A stretch of 13,840 bases of DNA from AWTP1-9 sp035703165. GTDB taxonomy: Bacteria > Bacteroidota > Bacteroidia > Chitinophagales > Chitinophagaceae. Position numbers and translations under genes: made by a program. Below, piece after piece: positions 6,438-13,761 of the stretch. The notes under the pieces are model-generated. The model was not told the origin of the DNA. It saw nothing but the letters and a program-made list of their open reading frames with translations, and did not search any database. Every line of letters starts with the position of its first letter. Within the stretch, counting starts at the first letter, position 1. The DNA is taken from the NCBI GenBank assembly GCA_035703165.1, contig DASSYR010000003.1:1-13840 (forward strand). Direction: 5' to 3'.

Positions 6438-8981
6438 TTATACTTTTGATTTTTCCGTTCCCTTATCTTTTATTTTTTCTTTAAACGAAAAAATAAGCTT
6501 TTGGTTATCTTTATCCCTGTCTGCAATTAATACGTCTCCTTCTTTAATATTCATATTTAATATTTCCTCGGCTAATGGGTCCTCCACGTATTTTTGAATT
6601 GCCCTATGCAGAGGGCGGGCACCAAATTGTTGGTCATACCCCTTTTCTGATAAAAAGGTCTTTGCATCTTCTGTTAACTCCAGCGAGAAGCCAAGTGTGT
6701 TCAGGCGCTTTAGCACACCCTTCATTAATATGTCAATAATTTCAAAAATATGATGCTTCTCCAGTGAATTAAATATCACCACGTCATCTATACGATTTAG
6801 AAATTCCGGAGAAAAAGTGCGTTTCAAAGCCTTTTCAATAATTGCCTTATTCGTTTCGTCCTGGTTTTGTACGCGGCTCGATGTTGCAAAACCAACCCCT
6901 TCTCCAAAATCTTTTAATTGACGAGCTCCGATATTGGATGTCATGATGATGAGGGTATTTTTAAAATCAACTTTTCTACCAAGTCCGTCCGTCAACTGTC
7001 CGTCATCCAATACCTGCAATAAAATATTATAAATATCCGGATGTGCTTTTTCAATTTCGTCTAAAAGAATAACCGAGTATGGTTTACGGCGTACTTTTTC
7101 TGTAAGCTGACCACCTTCTTCATAACCCACATAGCCCGGGGGAGCGCCTATTAACCGGCTTACTGTAAATTTTTCCATATACTCACTCATGTCAATCCGT
7201 ATCAAAGCATCATCACTATCAAACATGTGGCGGGCTAGTGCCCGGGCCAGCTCTGTTTTACCCACACCGGTAGGCCCCAGGAAAATAAAGGTACCAATAG
7301 GTTTTTTAGGATCTTTCAATCCAACCCTGTTGCGTTGTATTGCTTTTACTACTTTTCCAATAGCCTCTTCCTGACCTACAACTACGCCTCGCAAATCCTC
7401 TGTCATTTTACGAAGTTTATCTGTCTCAGCCTGTACCATTCTTTTTACAGGAATCCCCGTCATCATACTCACTACTTCGGCAATGTCTTCTTCTCCAATA
7501 GGATAACGTTTATGTTTTGCTTCTTCCTCCCACTGCGCTTTTGCCTTTTCCAATTCTTCGCCAAGTCGCTTTTCCGTATCTCTCAATGAAGCGGCTTCTT
7601 CAAAGCGCTGACTTTTAACTACTTTATTTTTTTCCTGTTTAATATCTTCTATCTTCTTTTCCAGGTCAAGTATATTCTGAGGAACATTAATATTTTTTAA
7701 ATGTACTCTTGCTCCTACTTCATCCATTACATCAATCGCTTTATCGGGTAATAATCTGTCTGTAACATAACGATCGCTTAGTTTTACGCAGGCATCAATT
7801 GCATCATCCGCATAACTCACGTTATGGTATTCTTCGTATTTAGACTTAATGTTGTTTAATATCTGAATAGTTTCTTCAACAGAAGGAGGGTCAATCATTA
7901 CTTTTTGAAAACGGCGATCCAATGCGCCGTCTTTTTCAATATACATTCTGTATTCATCCAGCGTAGAAGCGCCAATACATTGTAGTTCGCCCCGGGCAAG
8001 TGCCGGTTTAAAAATATTTGAAGCATCTAATGATCCACTTGCTCCGCCGGCCCCAACAATAGTGTGTATTTCATCTATAAATAAAATTACATCCCTGTTT
8101 TTTTCCAACTCATTCATAATCGCTTTCATTCTCTCTTCAAACTGACCGCGGTATTTTGTGCCGGCAACAAGAGCAGCTAAATCAAGCGACACTACTCTTT
8201 TATCGTACAAAACACGACTTACTTTACGCTGAATAATTCGCAAAGCAAGCCCTTCTACAATCGCAGTTTTACCAACTCCCGGTTCGCCGATTAAAATAGG
8301 GTTGTTTTTTTTACGACGGGAAAGAATTTGTGATACTCTTTCAATCTCATTTTCACGGCCAACGATAGGATCGAGAGCATTCATTTCTGCCAGCTTGGTT
8401 ATGTCTCTGCCAAAATTATCCAACACGGGTGTTTTGCTTTTTGCACCGGCTGCTTGCTTTGACTTTGATTGATAACGAGTTTTTTCATCTTCAAAATCTT
8501 CTTCACCCGGGTCGTCGTATTCCGCTTTGGGAGGGTTATTGGGGGATTGCAGTACACCTAATTCATTTCGAAAAATATCATAATCCACATCAAATTGATT
8601 TAAGATTTGGGTAGCAATGTTTTCTTTATTTTTTAGGATAGAAAGCATAAGATGTTCCGTTTCCACTTGTGGACTTTTAAGCGATTTTGCTTCCAAAACA
8701 GTAACTCTTATTACTTTTTCTGCCTGTTTGGTTAACGGAAGGCTATTTATATTGGCAATGTTTTTTCCGGTTTTATCCTTTACGGCCATTTCAATCTCTT
8801 TACGCAATTCATATAAATCCACATTAAGCGTTTTAAGAATTTTTATAGCCGTATTTTCTCCTTCCCGAATCAATCCTAATACAAGATGCTCCGTACCTAT
8901 AAAATCATTCCCCAACCGGAGGGCTTCCTCGCGGCTATAGGAAATAATTTCTTTTACTTGTGCCGAAAAATTGTGATCCAT
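6438..8981 (-). CDS. clpC: ATP-dependent Clp protease ATP-binding subunit ClpC
   Basis: A class I Hsp100 AAA+ unfoldase that forms a hexamer and feeds proteins into ClpP for degradation in the cytoplasm. The 847-residue protein is full length. It has two N-terminal Clp repeats (about 3-70 and 80-145), then an acidic linker (153-167). The first AAA+ module carries Walker A GEPGVGKT (232-239) and Walker B VILFIDE (298-304). A coiled-coil middle domain with a UVR-type motif (about 440-480, VKSQRFEEAASLRD) distinguishes ClpC from ClpA and from the longer middle domain of ClpB. The second AAA+ module has GPTGVGKT (569-576), VILLDE (637-642) and a sensor 2 GARPLHRAI (787-795). The VGF tripeptide at 696-698 matches the ClpP-docking loop position, so a ClpP partner is expected elsewhere in the genome. 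No CIRCE element or other heat-shock operator was recognised in the 106 bp upstream, and its promoter is not clear. Confidence 0.96.
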   Translation of the reverse strand: MDHNFSAQVKEIISYSREEALRLGNDFIGTEHLVLGLIREGENTAIKILKTLNVDLYELRKEIEMAVKDKTGKNIANINSLPLTKQAEKVIRVTVLEAKSLKSPQVETEHLMLSILKNKENIATQILNQFDVDYDIFRNELGVLQSPNNPPKAEYDDPGEEDFEDEKTRYQSKSKQAAGAKSKTPVLDNFGRDITKLAEMNALDPIVGRENEIERVSQILSRRKKNNPILIGEPGVGKTAIVEGLALRIIQRKVSRVLYDKRVVSLDLAALVAGTKYRGQFEERMKAIMNELEKNRDVILFIDEIHTIVGAGGASGSLDASNIFKPALARGELQCIGASTLDEYRMYIEKDGALDRRFQKVMIDPPSVEETIQILNNIKSKYEEYHNVSYADDAIDACVKLSDRYVTDRLLPDKAIDVMDEVGARVHLKNINVPQNILDLEKKIEDIKQEKNKVVKSQRFEEAASLRDTEKRLGEELEKAKAQWEEEAKHKRYPIGEEDIAEVVSMMTGIPVKRMVQAETDKLRKMTEDLRGVVVGQEEAIGKVVKAIQRNRVGLKDPKKPIGTFIFLGPTGVGKTELARALARHMFDSDDALIRIDMSEYMEKFTVSRLIGAPPGYVGYEEGGQLTEKVRRKPYSVILLDEIEKAHPDIYNILLQVLDDGQLTDGLGRKVDFKNTLIIMTSNIGARQLKDFGEGVGFATSSRVQNQDETNKAIIEKALKRTFSPEFLNRIDDVVIFNSLEKHHIFEIIDILMKGVLKRLNTLGFSLELTEDAKTFLSEKGYDQQFGARPLHRAIQKYVEDPLAEEILNMNIKEGDVLIADRDKDNQKLIFSFKEKIKDKGTEKSKV

Positions 8982-9000
8982 TTAAAAAGTTTTATTGGTT

Positions 9001-9033
9001 TTTCATTACTTACAATAATAACAAATATTTTTG
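9001..9033 (+). promoter_or_regulatory. Candidate promoter of the STAS-rnz unit
   Basis: A perfect TAnnTTTG match, TATTTTTG, lies at 9026-9033, with TTTC (9001-9004, one mismatch from TTTG) 21 bp upstream. Transcription would start near 9040, about 50 nt before the STAS gene. The AT-rich context raises the chance of a random match. Confidence 0.5.
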
Positions 9034-9065
9034 ACTTAGCTTGCCTGATAGTTATCAACCACCTG

Positions 9066-9080
9066 TTAATTAATTAATTA
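9066..9080. repeat. TTAA tetranucleotide run
   Basis: The 15-nt run TTAATTAATTAATTA is nearly four copies of TTAA, ending 7 bp before the STAS start codon. It would lie in the leader, where A/T-rich unstructured sequence helps translation in Bacteroidota. Copy-number slippage here could in principle alter the spacing. Confidence 0.6.
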
Positions 9081-9087
9081 TTTAATA

Positions 9088-9462
9088 ATGAACTTCAAAA
9101 TTGATACCAAGGAAAAATTTCATATCGTAACCCTTATGGATGACGAACTATCTGCTAATATGACAGCAGAGATAACGACAAGGTTGCTTAACCTGCTTCA
9201 AAACCCTGTTAAAAATGTAGTTCTAAACTTAAAGGCTGTAAATTCTGTGGAACCTGCCATTGCTAAAGAATTGATGCAAATTCAACAAACATTTTATGAA
9301 AATAATGCATCTTTTGTGATATGCGAGCTGTCTGAGCCAGTAGAAAAAATGCTGGATGAATCAGAATTGCTGGAGGTAATGAATACAACCCCTACAGAAA
9401 GTGAAGCATGGGATATGGTACAAATGGAAGAGATAGAAAGAGAATTACTGGATAATATGTAA
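9088..9462 (+). CDS. Small STAS-domain protein (anti-anti-sigma-like), coupled to rnz
   Basis: A 124-residue acidic cytoplasmic protein with the SpoIIAA/STAS layout. A first strand (about 11-17, FHIVTLM) is followed by helix 26-38, a central strand VKNVVLNLKAV (41-51), then the segment that in SpoIIAA carries the phosphorylatable serine, helix 56-71, strand ASFVICEL (74-81) and helix EPVEKMLDESELL (83-95). A glutamate-rich tail (about 104-124) extends beyond the domain. The canonical D-S-S/T-G switch motif reads N-S-V-E here (52-55): a serine is kept at the likely position, but the Asp and Gly are lost, so regulation by a classical RsbW-type kinase is doubtful. It lies 27 bp upstream of rnz on the same strand, and co-transcription is very likely. 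No sigma factor or anti-sigma kinase is nearby. Assignment to the STAS fold is fairly secure, its partner unknown. Confidence 0.8.
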   Translation: MNFKIDTKEKFHIVTLMDDELSANMTAEITTRLLNLLQNPVKNVVLNLKAVNSVEPAIAKELMQIQQTFYENNASFVICELSEPVEKMLDESELLEVMNTTPTESEAWDMVQMEEIERELLDNM

Positions 9463-9489
9463 TGAAAAAAGGCTAATTATTTTTTATAT

Positions 9490-10392
9490 ATGCAGGGAAT
9501 AACCATTTTGGGAAATAATTCCGCTTTACCGGCGCATGAAAGACATCCTTCTGCACAGGTATTAACCACATCTGAACATTTATTATTGTTTGATTGTGGT
9601 GAAGGAACTCAAATGCAACTATCCCGATATAAAGTACGCCGAAGTAAAATAAACTATATTTTCATTTCTCACATGCACGGTGACCACTACTTTGGGTTGC
9701 CGGGATTATTAAACAGCATGGGTTTGCAAGGCAGAACTCAGGAACTACATTTATTCATCCCCGAAAAATTAAAGGAGATACTGGATTTGCAATTTGAAGC
9801 AGCTAATGCAGAGCTGCCCTTTAAATTAAACTACCATTTTTTACAAGAAGAGGGAGTAATTGTAGATGAAAAAAGATTTCAGGTAAGTTGTTTTCGGGTA
9901 CGACATCGAATTGAATGTTGGGGATTTTTATTTAAACAAAAAAAACATCCAAGAAAAATTTTACCCGACAAATGCCACAATTACCAAATACCTTCTTCTT
10001 TTTATGAAAGATTACAGGAAGGCGAAGATTATAAAAACAAAGACGGAACTATTGTAAAAAACGATTGGGTAACCTCCGAAGCGACTGCTCCCAAATCTTA
10101 TGCTTATTGTGGCGATACTATTTATGATGAAGGGTTGATAACAAAAATAAAAAATGTAACTCTTCTTTTTCATGAGGCAACTTATTTGCATGAATGGGAA
10201 GAGAAAGCAGCTTCTCGTTTTCATTCCACCAGTAAACAGGCGGCTATGATTGCCAAGCAGGCAAACGTAAAGAAATTGTTAATTGGGCATTTTAGTAGTA
10301 AATATGAAACACTGGATGCCTTTGAAAAGGAAGCAAAAGAAATTTTTGAAAATAGTGAGCTTGCCCTGGAAGGAGTAACGTATCTTTTGTAA
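9490..10392 (+). CDS. rnz: Ribonuclease Z
   Basis: A cytoplasmic metallo-beta-lactamase-fold endonuclease that cuts precursor tRNA after the discriminator base to remove the 3' trailer, mainly when CCA is not encoded. The 300-residue protein has the usual length of short-form (ELAC1-like) RNase Z. Visible motifs are the N-terminal N-N-S-A-L-P...HPSAQ loop (9-23), FDCGEGTQ (34-41), the zinc motif HMHGDH (61-66), His139 in VRHR, CGDT with a metal-ligand Asp209, FHEATYLHE (227-235), HSTSKQAA (245-252) and a final zinc-ligand IGHFSSKY (265-272). The flexible exosite arm falls at about 155-195. The tRNA-Asp gene in this window lacks an encoded CCA, so its precursor is a plausible substrate. The gene follows the STAS gene closely and ends with its stop codon touching that of the convergent esterase gene, with no hairpin terminator visible. 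Confidence 0.96.
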   Translation: MQGITILGNNSALPAHERHPSAQVLTTSEHLLLFDCGEGTQMQLSRYKVRRSKINYIFISHMHGDHYFGLPGLLNSMGLQGRTQELHLFIPEKLKEILDLQFEAANAELPFKLNYHFLQEEGVIVDEKRFQVSCFRVRHRIECWGFLFKQKKHPRKILPDKCHNYQIPSSFYERLQEGEDYKNKDGTIVKNDWVTSEATAPKSYAYCGDTIYDEGLITKIKNVTLLFHEATYLHEWEEKAASRFHSTSKQAAMIAKQANVKKLLIGHFSSKYETLDAFEKEAKEIFENSELALEGVTYLL

Positions 10393-11577
10393 TTACTTTA
10401 TTTTAGTTTTATTGTTTACTCTTTTATATTTTTCTTCAACCATCCATTGATAAAATTCGGGAAACCACTTACGCCAGGTTGCTTCATTATGTTTACCGTC
10501 CGGATCAACTATTTTATAAATAATACTTTGTGTATGCAAACCAATATGTTCGGCTACGCTATCCATTAAACTTACCATAGTTTCACTTTCTTTATCTCCC
10601 GCATAAAAGAAAATTTTTGCATTTACTCTTAATGCAGCTTCTTCCAGTGTTTTATTTAATTGAGGGATGATCCAAAAAGAGGGGGAAAATATCCCGGCTC
10701 CACCAAATATATCCGGATATTTTATCAAAGCATAAAAAGAAATTAATCCTCCTAACGAACTACCTGCTATGTAAGTGGAGCTTTTATCTTTATTTGTCCG
10801 GTAAGTTTTATCAATAAAAGGCTTTAATACTTTAGCTATAAAATCAAGATACTCGTTTCCTTCGGCTTTTATTTGTTGGGTATCATTTATATTAAAATCG
10901 TAAGGCGTATATTCATTCAGACGTTTGCTTCCTCCATTATCAATTGCCACTACGATACAAGATTTTGCTCCTTTCTTTATTAAGCTATCCATGGTTTCAT
11001 CCACATTCCATTCACCTGAAAAAGATGTTGCGGCATCAAAAACATTTTGTCCATCGTGCAAATACAAAACAGGATATCGTTTGTCAGACTGTGCGTAACC
11101 GTCAGGTAAATAAATCCATATTCTCCTTGTTCGGTTTAACTGCGGTATTACAAAGGCGGTGTCAATAATTTTTACATGGGGAGATATTGTGTGTTTTACA
11201 ATGGCTGTTCCAAAAGCATCTTTCCATGCTTCTACTTCATAACTTACACTTGTATCGCCATTTATTTTTAAAAAATGATTATTTACATCTCCGCCGCTTG
11301 CACTGCATTCCACTTTAGCCCAAGTGCCGCGGGTAAATTTGAATTCGCAAATACCCGCCGGTCTGTCTTTTATTTGAATGACATATTTTCCATCTTTTTG
11401 TTTTTGTAAGATATAATCAGATGATGAGGGATTCCATCCATTAAAACTACCCGCAACAAAAAGAGAATCGCTATCTGAAATTGGCGCTTTTGAAATCAGG
11501 GTTATGGTTAGTGAGTATTGACCCTGCACCAACAGGGTAAAAAACAACCCAAACAAACTAAATAATAATTTTTTCAT
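10393..11577 (-). CDS. Exported esterase D-family hydrolase with N-terminal glycogen-binding-like domain
   Basis: A 394-residue alpha/beta hydrolase predicted to act outside the cytoplasm. Residues 1-20 form a signal peptide (MKKLLFSLFGLFFTLLVQGQ). Residues about 22-118 form an early-set Ig-like module of the CBM48/AMPK glycogen-binding type, with the telltale VAGSFNGWNP (41-50) and FKFTRGTW (79-86). The remainder (about 130-385) is a putative esterase (PF00756-like) domain: RRIWIYLPDGY (151-161), YPVLYLHDGQNVF (168-180), nucleophile elbow AGSSLGG (271-277, Ser274), Asp328 in YAGDKE, and His363 in DGKHNEATWRKW, completing a Ser-Asp-His triad. Relatives include enterochelin esterases (Fes), feruloyl and acetylxylan esterases; which substrate applies cannot be told from sequence alone. 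No T9SS or lipoprotein signal is seen, so a periplasmic location is the default. It lies 40 bp downstream of dapA on the same strand, so it may be read from the accA-dapA transcript. Confidence 0.88.
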   Translation of the reverse strand: MKKLLFSLFGLFFTLLVQGQYSLTITLISKAPISDSDSLFVAGSFNGWNPSSSDYILQKQKDGKYVIQIKDRPAGICEFKFTRGTWAKVECSASGGDVNNHFLKINGDTSVSYEVEAWKDAFGTAIVKHTISPHVKIIDTAFVIPQLNRTRRIWIYLPDGYAQSDKRYPVLYLHDGQNVFDAATSFSGEWNVDETMDSLIKKGAKSCIVVAIDNGGSKRLNEYTPYDFNINDTQQIKAEGNEYLDFIAKVLKPFIDKTYRTNKDKSSTYIAGSSLGGLISFYALIKYPDIFGGAGIFSPSFWIIPQLNKTLEEAALRVNAKIFFYAGDKESETMVSLMDSVAEHIGLHTQSIIYKIVDPDGKHNEATWRKWFPEFYQWMVEEKYKRVNNKTKIK

Positions 11578-11617
11578 CTATCGGATTTAGAAGTTGCAAT
11601 CAGTAAGGATGAACTAT

Positions 11618-12499
11618 TTATTTTGAGAGATACGCTTTTACCTGCTGGTGAATGTTATTGCTTAAAGGCACAAGGGGCAAACGCAAATTATTTTGAATAA
11701 TTCCTAATTCGTACAAAAATGCTTTTACACCGGCAGGATTATTTTCTGCAAACAATAAATCAAATCCTTCAAGCAATTTAAACTGTAGTTTTTGAGCAAA
11801 AGCAAAATCTCCTTTTAATGCATGGCGAACCAGGTTACTAAAATCTTTCGGGAAACAATTGGCAGCTACGCTGATAACTCCATCCATACCGCAAGCAATT
11901 AAGGGCAACGTGAGATGATCATCTCCGCTTGACACTAAAAAATCCTGGGGACGGTTACGTAAAATATGCATGCATTGCACCATGTTACCGCTCGCCTCTT
12001 TTATTCCGGCAATGTTTTCAACCTCATTGGCGAGGCGCAATGTTGTAGCTGCTGAAATATTACTTCCTGTACGTCCAGGCACATTGTATAAAATAATCGG
12101 CCTGGGCGTGGCGGCAGCCAGGGCTTTATAATGCTGGTATATTCCTTCTTGTGATGGCTTGTTGTAGTAAGGACTTGCGCTCAATACCGCTATTGCTTTA
12201 TCTAAGGGGTATGTTTCCAAATCTTTAATGAGAGAGGTAGTATTGTTTCCACCAATACCCACTACTACGGGTACCCGATCATTGGTTATTTTATAAGTAA
12301 ATGCAATAATAGCTTTCTTCTCTTCCGGTGACAGGGTTACGTTTTCGCCGGTAGTACCCATCGTAACTAAATATTCGGCACCACCGTGAATAACAAAATC
12401 AATCAATTTATGCAAGGCATCATAATCTACTTCAAGAGTTTTTGTAAAGGGTGTAACGAGTGCCACTCCTGTACCGCGAAGTGTATCTTTTAAAGACAT
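11618..12499 (-). CDS. dapA: 4-hydroxy-tetrahydrodipicolinate synthase
   Basis: Condenses pyruvate with aspartate semialdehyde, the entry step of the diaminopimelate/lysine pathway; the product supplies both lysine and peptidoglycan cross-links. The 293-residue protein has the normal length and TIM-barrel layout. Visible motifs are GVALVTPF (11-18), the substrate-binding VTMGTTGENVTLSPEEK (45-61, with Thr49/Thr50), SASPYYNKPSQEGIYQHY (107-124), the catalytic-relay Tyr138 with Arg143 in LYNVPGRTG (137-145), the Schiff-base lysine Lys167 in AGIKEASG (164-171) and SGDDHLTLPLIACGMDGVIS further on. All active-site residues are present. Other class I aldolase relatives (NanA, KDG aldolases) differ around GTTGE and PGRTG, so DapA is the best call. 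It follows accA by 42 bp with no terminator between, consistent with co-transcription. Confidence 0.96.
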   Translation of the reverse strand: MSLKDTLRGTGVALVTPFTKTLEVDYDALHKLIDFVIHGGAEYLVTMGTTGENVTLSPEEKKAIIAFTYKITNDRVPVVVGIGGNNTTSLIKDLETYPLDKAIAVLSASPYYNKPSQEGIYQHYKALAAATPRPIILYNVPGRTGSNISAATTLRLANEVENIAGIKEASGNMVQCMHILRNRPQDFLVSSGDDHLTLPLIACGMDGVISVAANCFPKDFSNLVRHALKGDFAFAQKLQFKLLEGFDLLFAENNPAGVKAFLYELGIIQNNLRLPLVPLSNNIHQQVKAYLSK

Positions 12500-12541
12500 T
12501 TGTTTTTAGATTTTTATAAAATTTAAAATGATGGTTTGTGT

Positions 12542-13513
12542 TTACAGTTCTTCCCAAAATCCCATTCTGCCAAATTTTTCAATGCGTTTATTTACTCTTT
12601 CTTCGGGACTCATTTGTTTTAATTCTTCTAAAACGGGTAATATATATTTTTTTAATAAAGAGCCTGCCTCATCATAATCCCAGTGCGCTCCTCCTAAAGG
12701 TTCGGGAATAATTCCATCTACCAACCCAAATTCATACATTTTTTCCGCTGTTAGCTTTAATTCTTCTGCTGCTTTTTCTTTCATATCCCAACTTCTCCAT
12801 AGTATAGATGAACAACTTTCGGGAGAGATAACTGTGTACCAAGTATTTTCCAGCATAAACACTTTGTCTCCCACGCCAATACCCAATGCGCCTCCACTGG
12901 CTCCTTCGCCTATTATTACACAAATAACCGGTACTTTAAGGCGAATCATTTCATATATATTTCGGGCAATGGCCTCCCCCTGCCCTCTTTCTTCTGCTTC
13001 AAGGCCGGGGTAAGCTCCCGGGGTATCAATTAAGGTAATGATGGGCTTATTGAATTTCTCAGCAAGTTTCATTAAACGAAGTGCCTTTCGGTAACCTTCC
13101 GGGTTGGCCATACCAAAATTCCGCAGCTGGCGCATCTTAGTATTAATGCCTTTTTGCTGACCGATAATCATTACCGTTTGGCCGTCAAGACTGGCAAACC
13201 CTCCTACCATTGCTTTATCATCCTTTACCTTACGATCTCCGTACAACTCTACAAAATCGGCACACATTTTTTGTATGTATTTGGATGTGTAGGGTCTGTC
13301 TGGATGACGACTTAGCTGTACTTTTTGCCAACTGGTCAGGTGCTCTGTTATTTCTCTCCGTTTCTCAATAACTCTTTCCTGAAGTTCTTTTATACTATTT
13401 GATAAGTCTATTTTATTTTTTTCAGCCGTTTCTTGTAACTGAATAATTTGATCGCACAAATCCTTAATTGGCTTTTCAAATTCTAAAAATTGTCTGTTTT
13501 GAATAGATGGCAT
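12542..13513 (-). CDS. accA: Acetyl-CoA carboxylase carboxyltransferase subunit alpha
   Basis: One half of the carboxyltransferase that moves CO2 from biotinyl-BCCP to acetyl-CoA, forming malonyl-CoA for fatty acid synthesis; it works as an alpha2-beta2 complex with AccD. The 323-residue length is typical. The N-terminal helical region (about 8-60, FEKPIKDLCDQIIQL) is followed by HPDRPYTSKYIQ (70-81), YGDRKVKDD (91-99), the GQQKG loop (118-122), IDTPGAYPGLEAEERGQGEAIA (162-183) and the crotonase-fold glycine-rich VIIGEGASGGALGIGVGD (199-216), then ISPESCSSILW (229-239). These are the diagnostic AccA motifs and all are intact. accD and the biotin carboxylase genes are not in the window. The gene is first in a likely accA-dapA-esterase transcript. 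Its promoter was not identified with confidence; TAATTTTA about 30 bp upstream on the minus strand is a poor -7 match. It diverges from the tRNA-Asp gene. Confidence 0.97.
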   Translation of the reverse strand: MPSIQNRQFLEFEKPIKDLCDQIIQLQETAEKNKIDLSNSIKELQERVIEKRREITEHLTSWQKVQLSRHPDRPYTSKYIQKMCADFVELYGDRKVKDDKAMVGGFASLDGQTVMIIGQQKGINTKMRQLRNFGMANPEGYRKALRLMKLAEKFNKPIITLIDTPGAYPGLEAEERGQGEAIARNIYEMIRLKVPVICVIIGEGASGGALGIGVGDKVFMLENTWYTVISPESCSSILWRSWDMKEKAAEELKLTAEKMYEFGLVDGIIPEPLGGAHWDYDEAGSLLKKYILPVLEELKQMSPEERVNKRIEKFGRMGFWEEL

Positions 13514-13571
13514 GGCTGGTTGTTATAAGGGCTGTAAAATTAAGGGTTGGAGGGAATTTTTTTTAAAAAGT

Positions 13572-13606
13572 TTTGCCTCAATTCAGTCATTTTCCCCTTA
13601 TCTTTG
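13572..13606 (+). promoter_or_regulatory. tRNA-Asp promoter, Bacteroidota type
   Basis: A perfect -7 element TATCTTTG (13599-13606) lies 23 bp downstream of TTTG (13572-13575). The spacing is a few bases longer than the usual 19-21, but the -7 match and its place about 45 bp ahead of the tRNA make it persuasive. Transcription would start near 13612. Confidence 0.7.
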
Positions 13607-13649
13607 CCATCCTCAAAAACAGGCTTCAATAAAAGGAAACTTGTTTTAA

Positions 13650-13723
13650 GGATCGGTAGTTCAGTTGGTTAGAATGCCGCCCTGTCACGGCGGAGGTCGC
13701 GGGTTCGAGTCCCGTCCGGTCCG
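13650..13723 (+). tRNA. tRNA-Asp (anticodon GTC)
   Basis: A complete 74-nt cloverleaf. The acceptor stem pairs GGATCGG (13650-13656) with CCGGTCC (13716-13722), with one G-U pair, and the discriminator base is G at 13723 as expected for Asp. The D-arm contains TAGTTCAGTTGGTTAGA; the anticodon stem CCGCC/GGCGG (13677-13681 with 13689-13693) encloses CTGTCAC with GTC at 13684-13686; the T-arm reads GCGGG TTCGAGT CCCGT. The 3' CCA is not encoded (C-A-A follows), so RNase Z-type processing and CCA addition are expected. It decodes GAU and GAC. Confidence 0.98.
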
Positions 13724-13726
13724 CAA

Positions 13727-13753
13727 AAGCCTCAAAGCAATTTGGGGCTTTTT
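13727..13753 (+). terminator. Intrinsic terminator of tRNA-Asp
   Basis: A 10-bp stem (13727-13736 with 13741-13750, one G-U pair) closed by a GCAA tetraloop runs into five T residues (13749-13753). It begins three bases after the mature tRNA end and ends just before the GIY-YIG start codon. Confidence 0.88.
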
Positions 13754-13761
13754 AATGCCTT

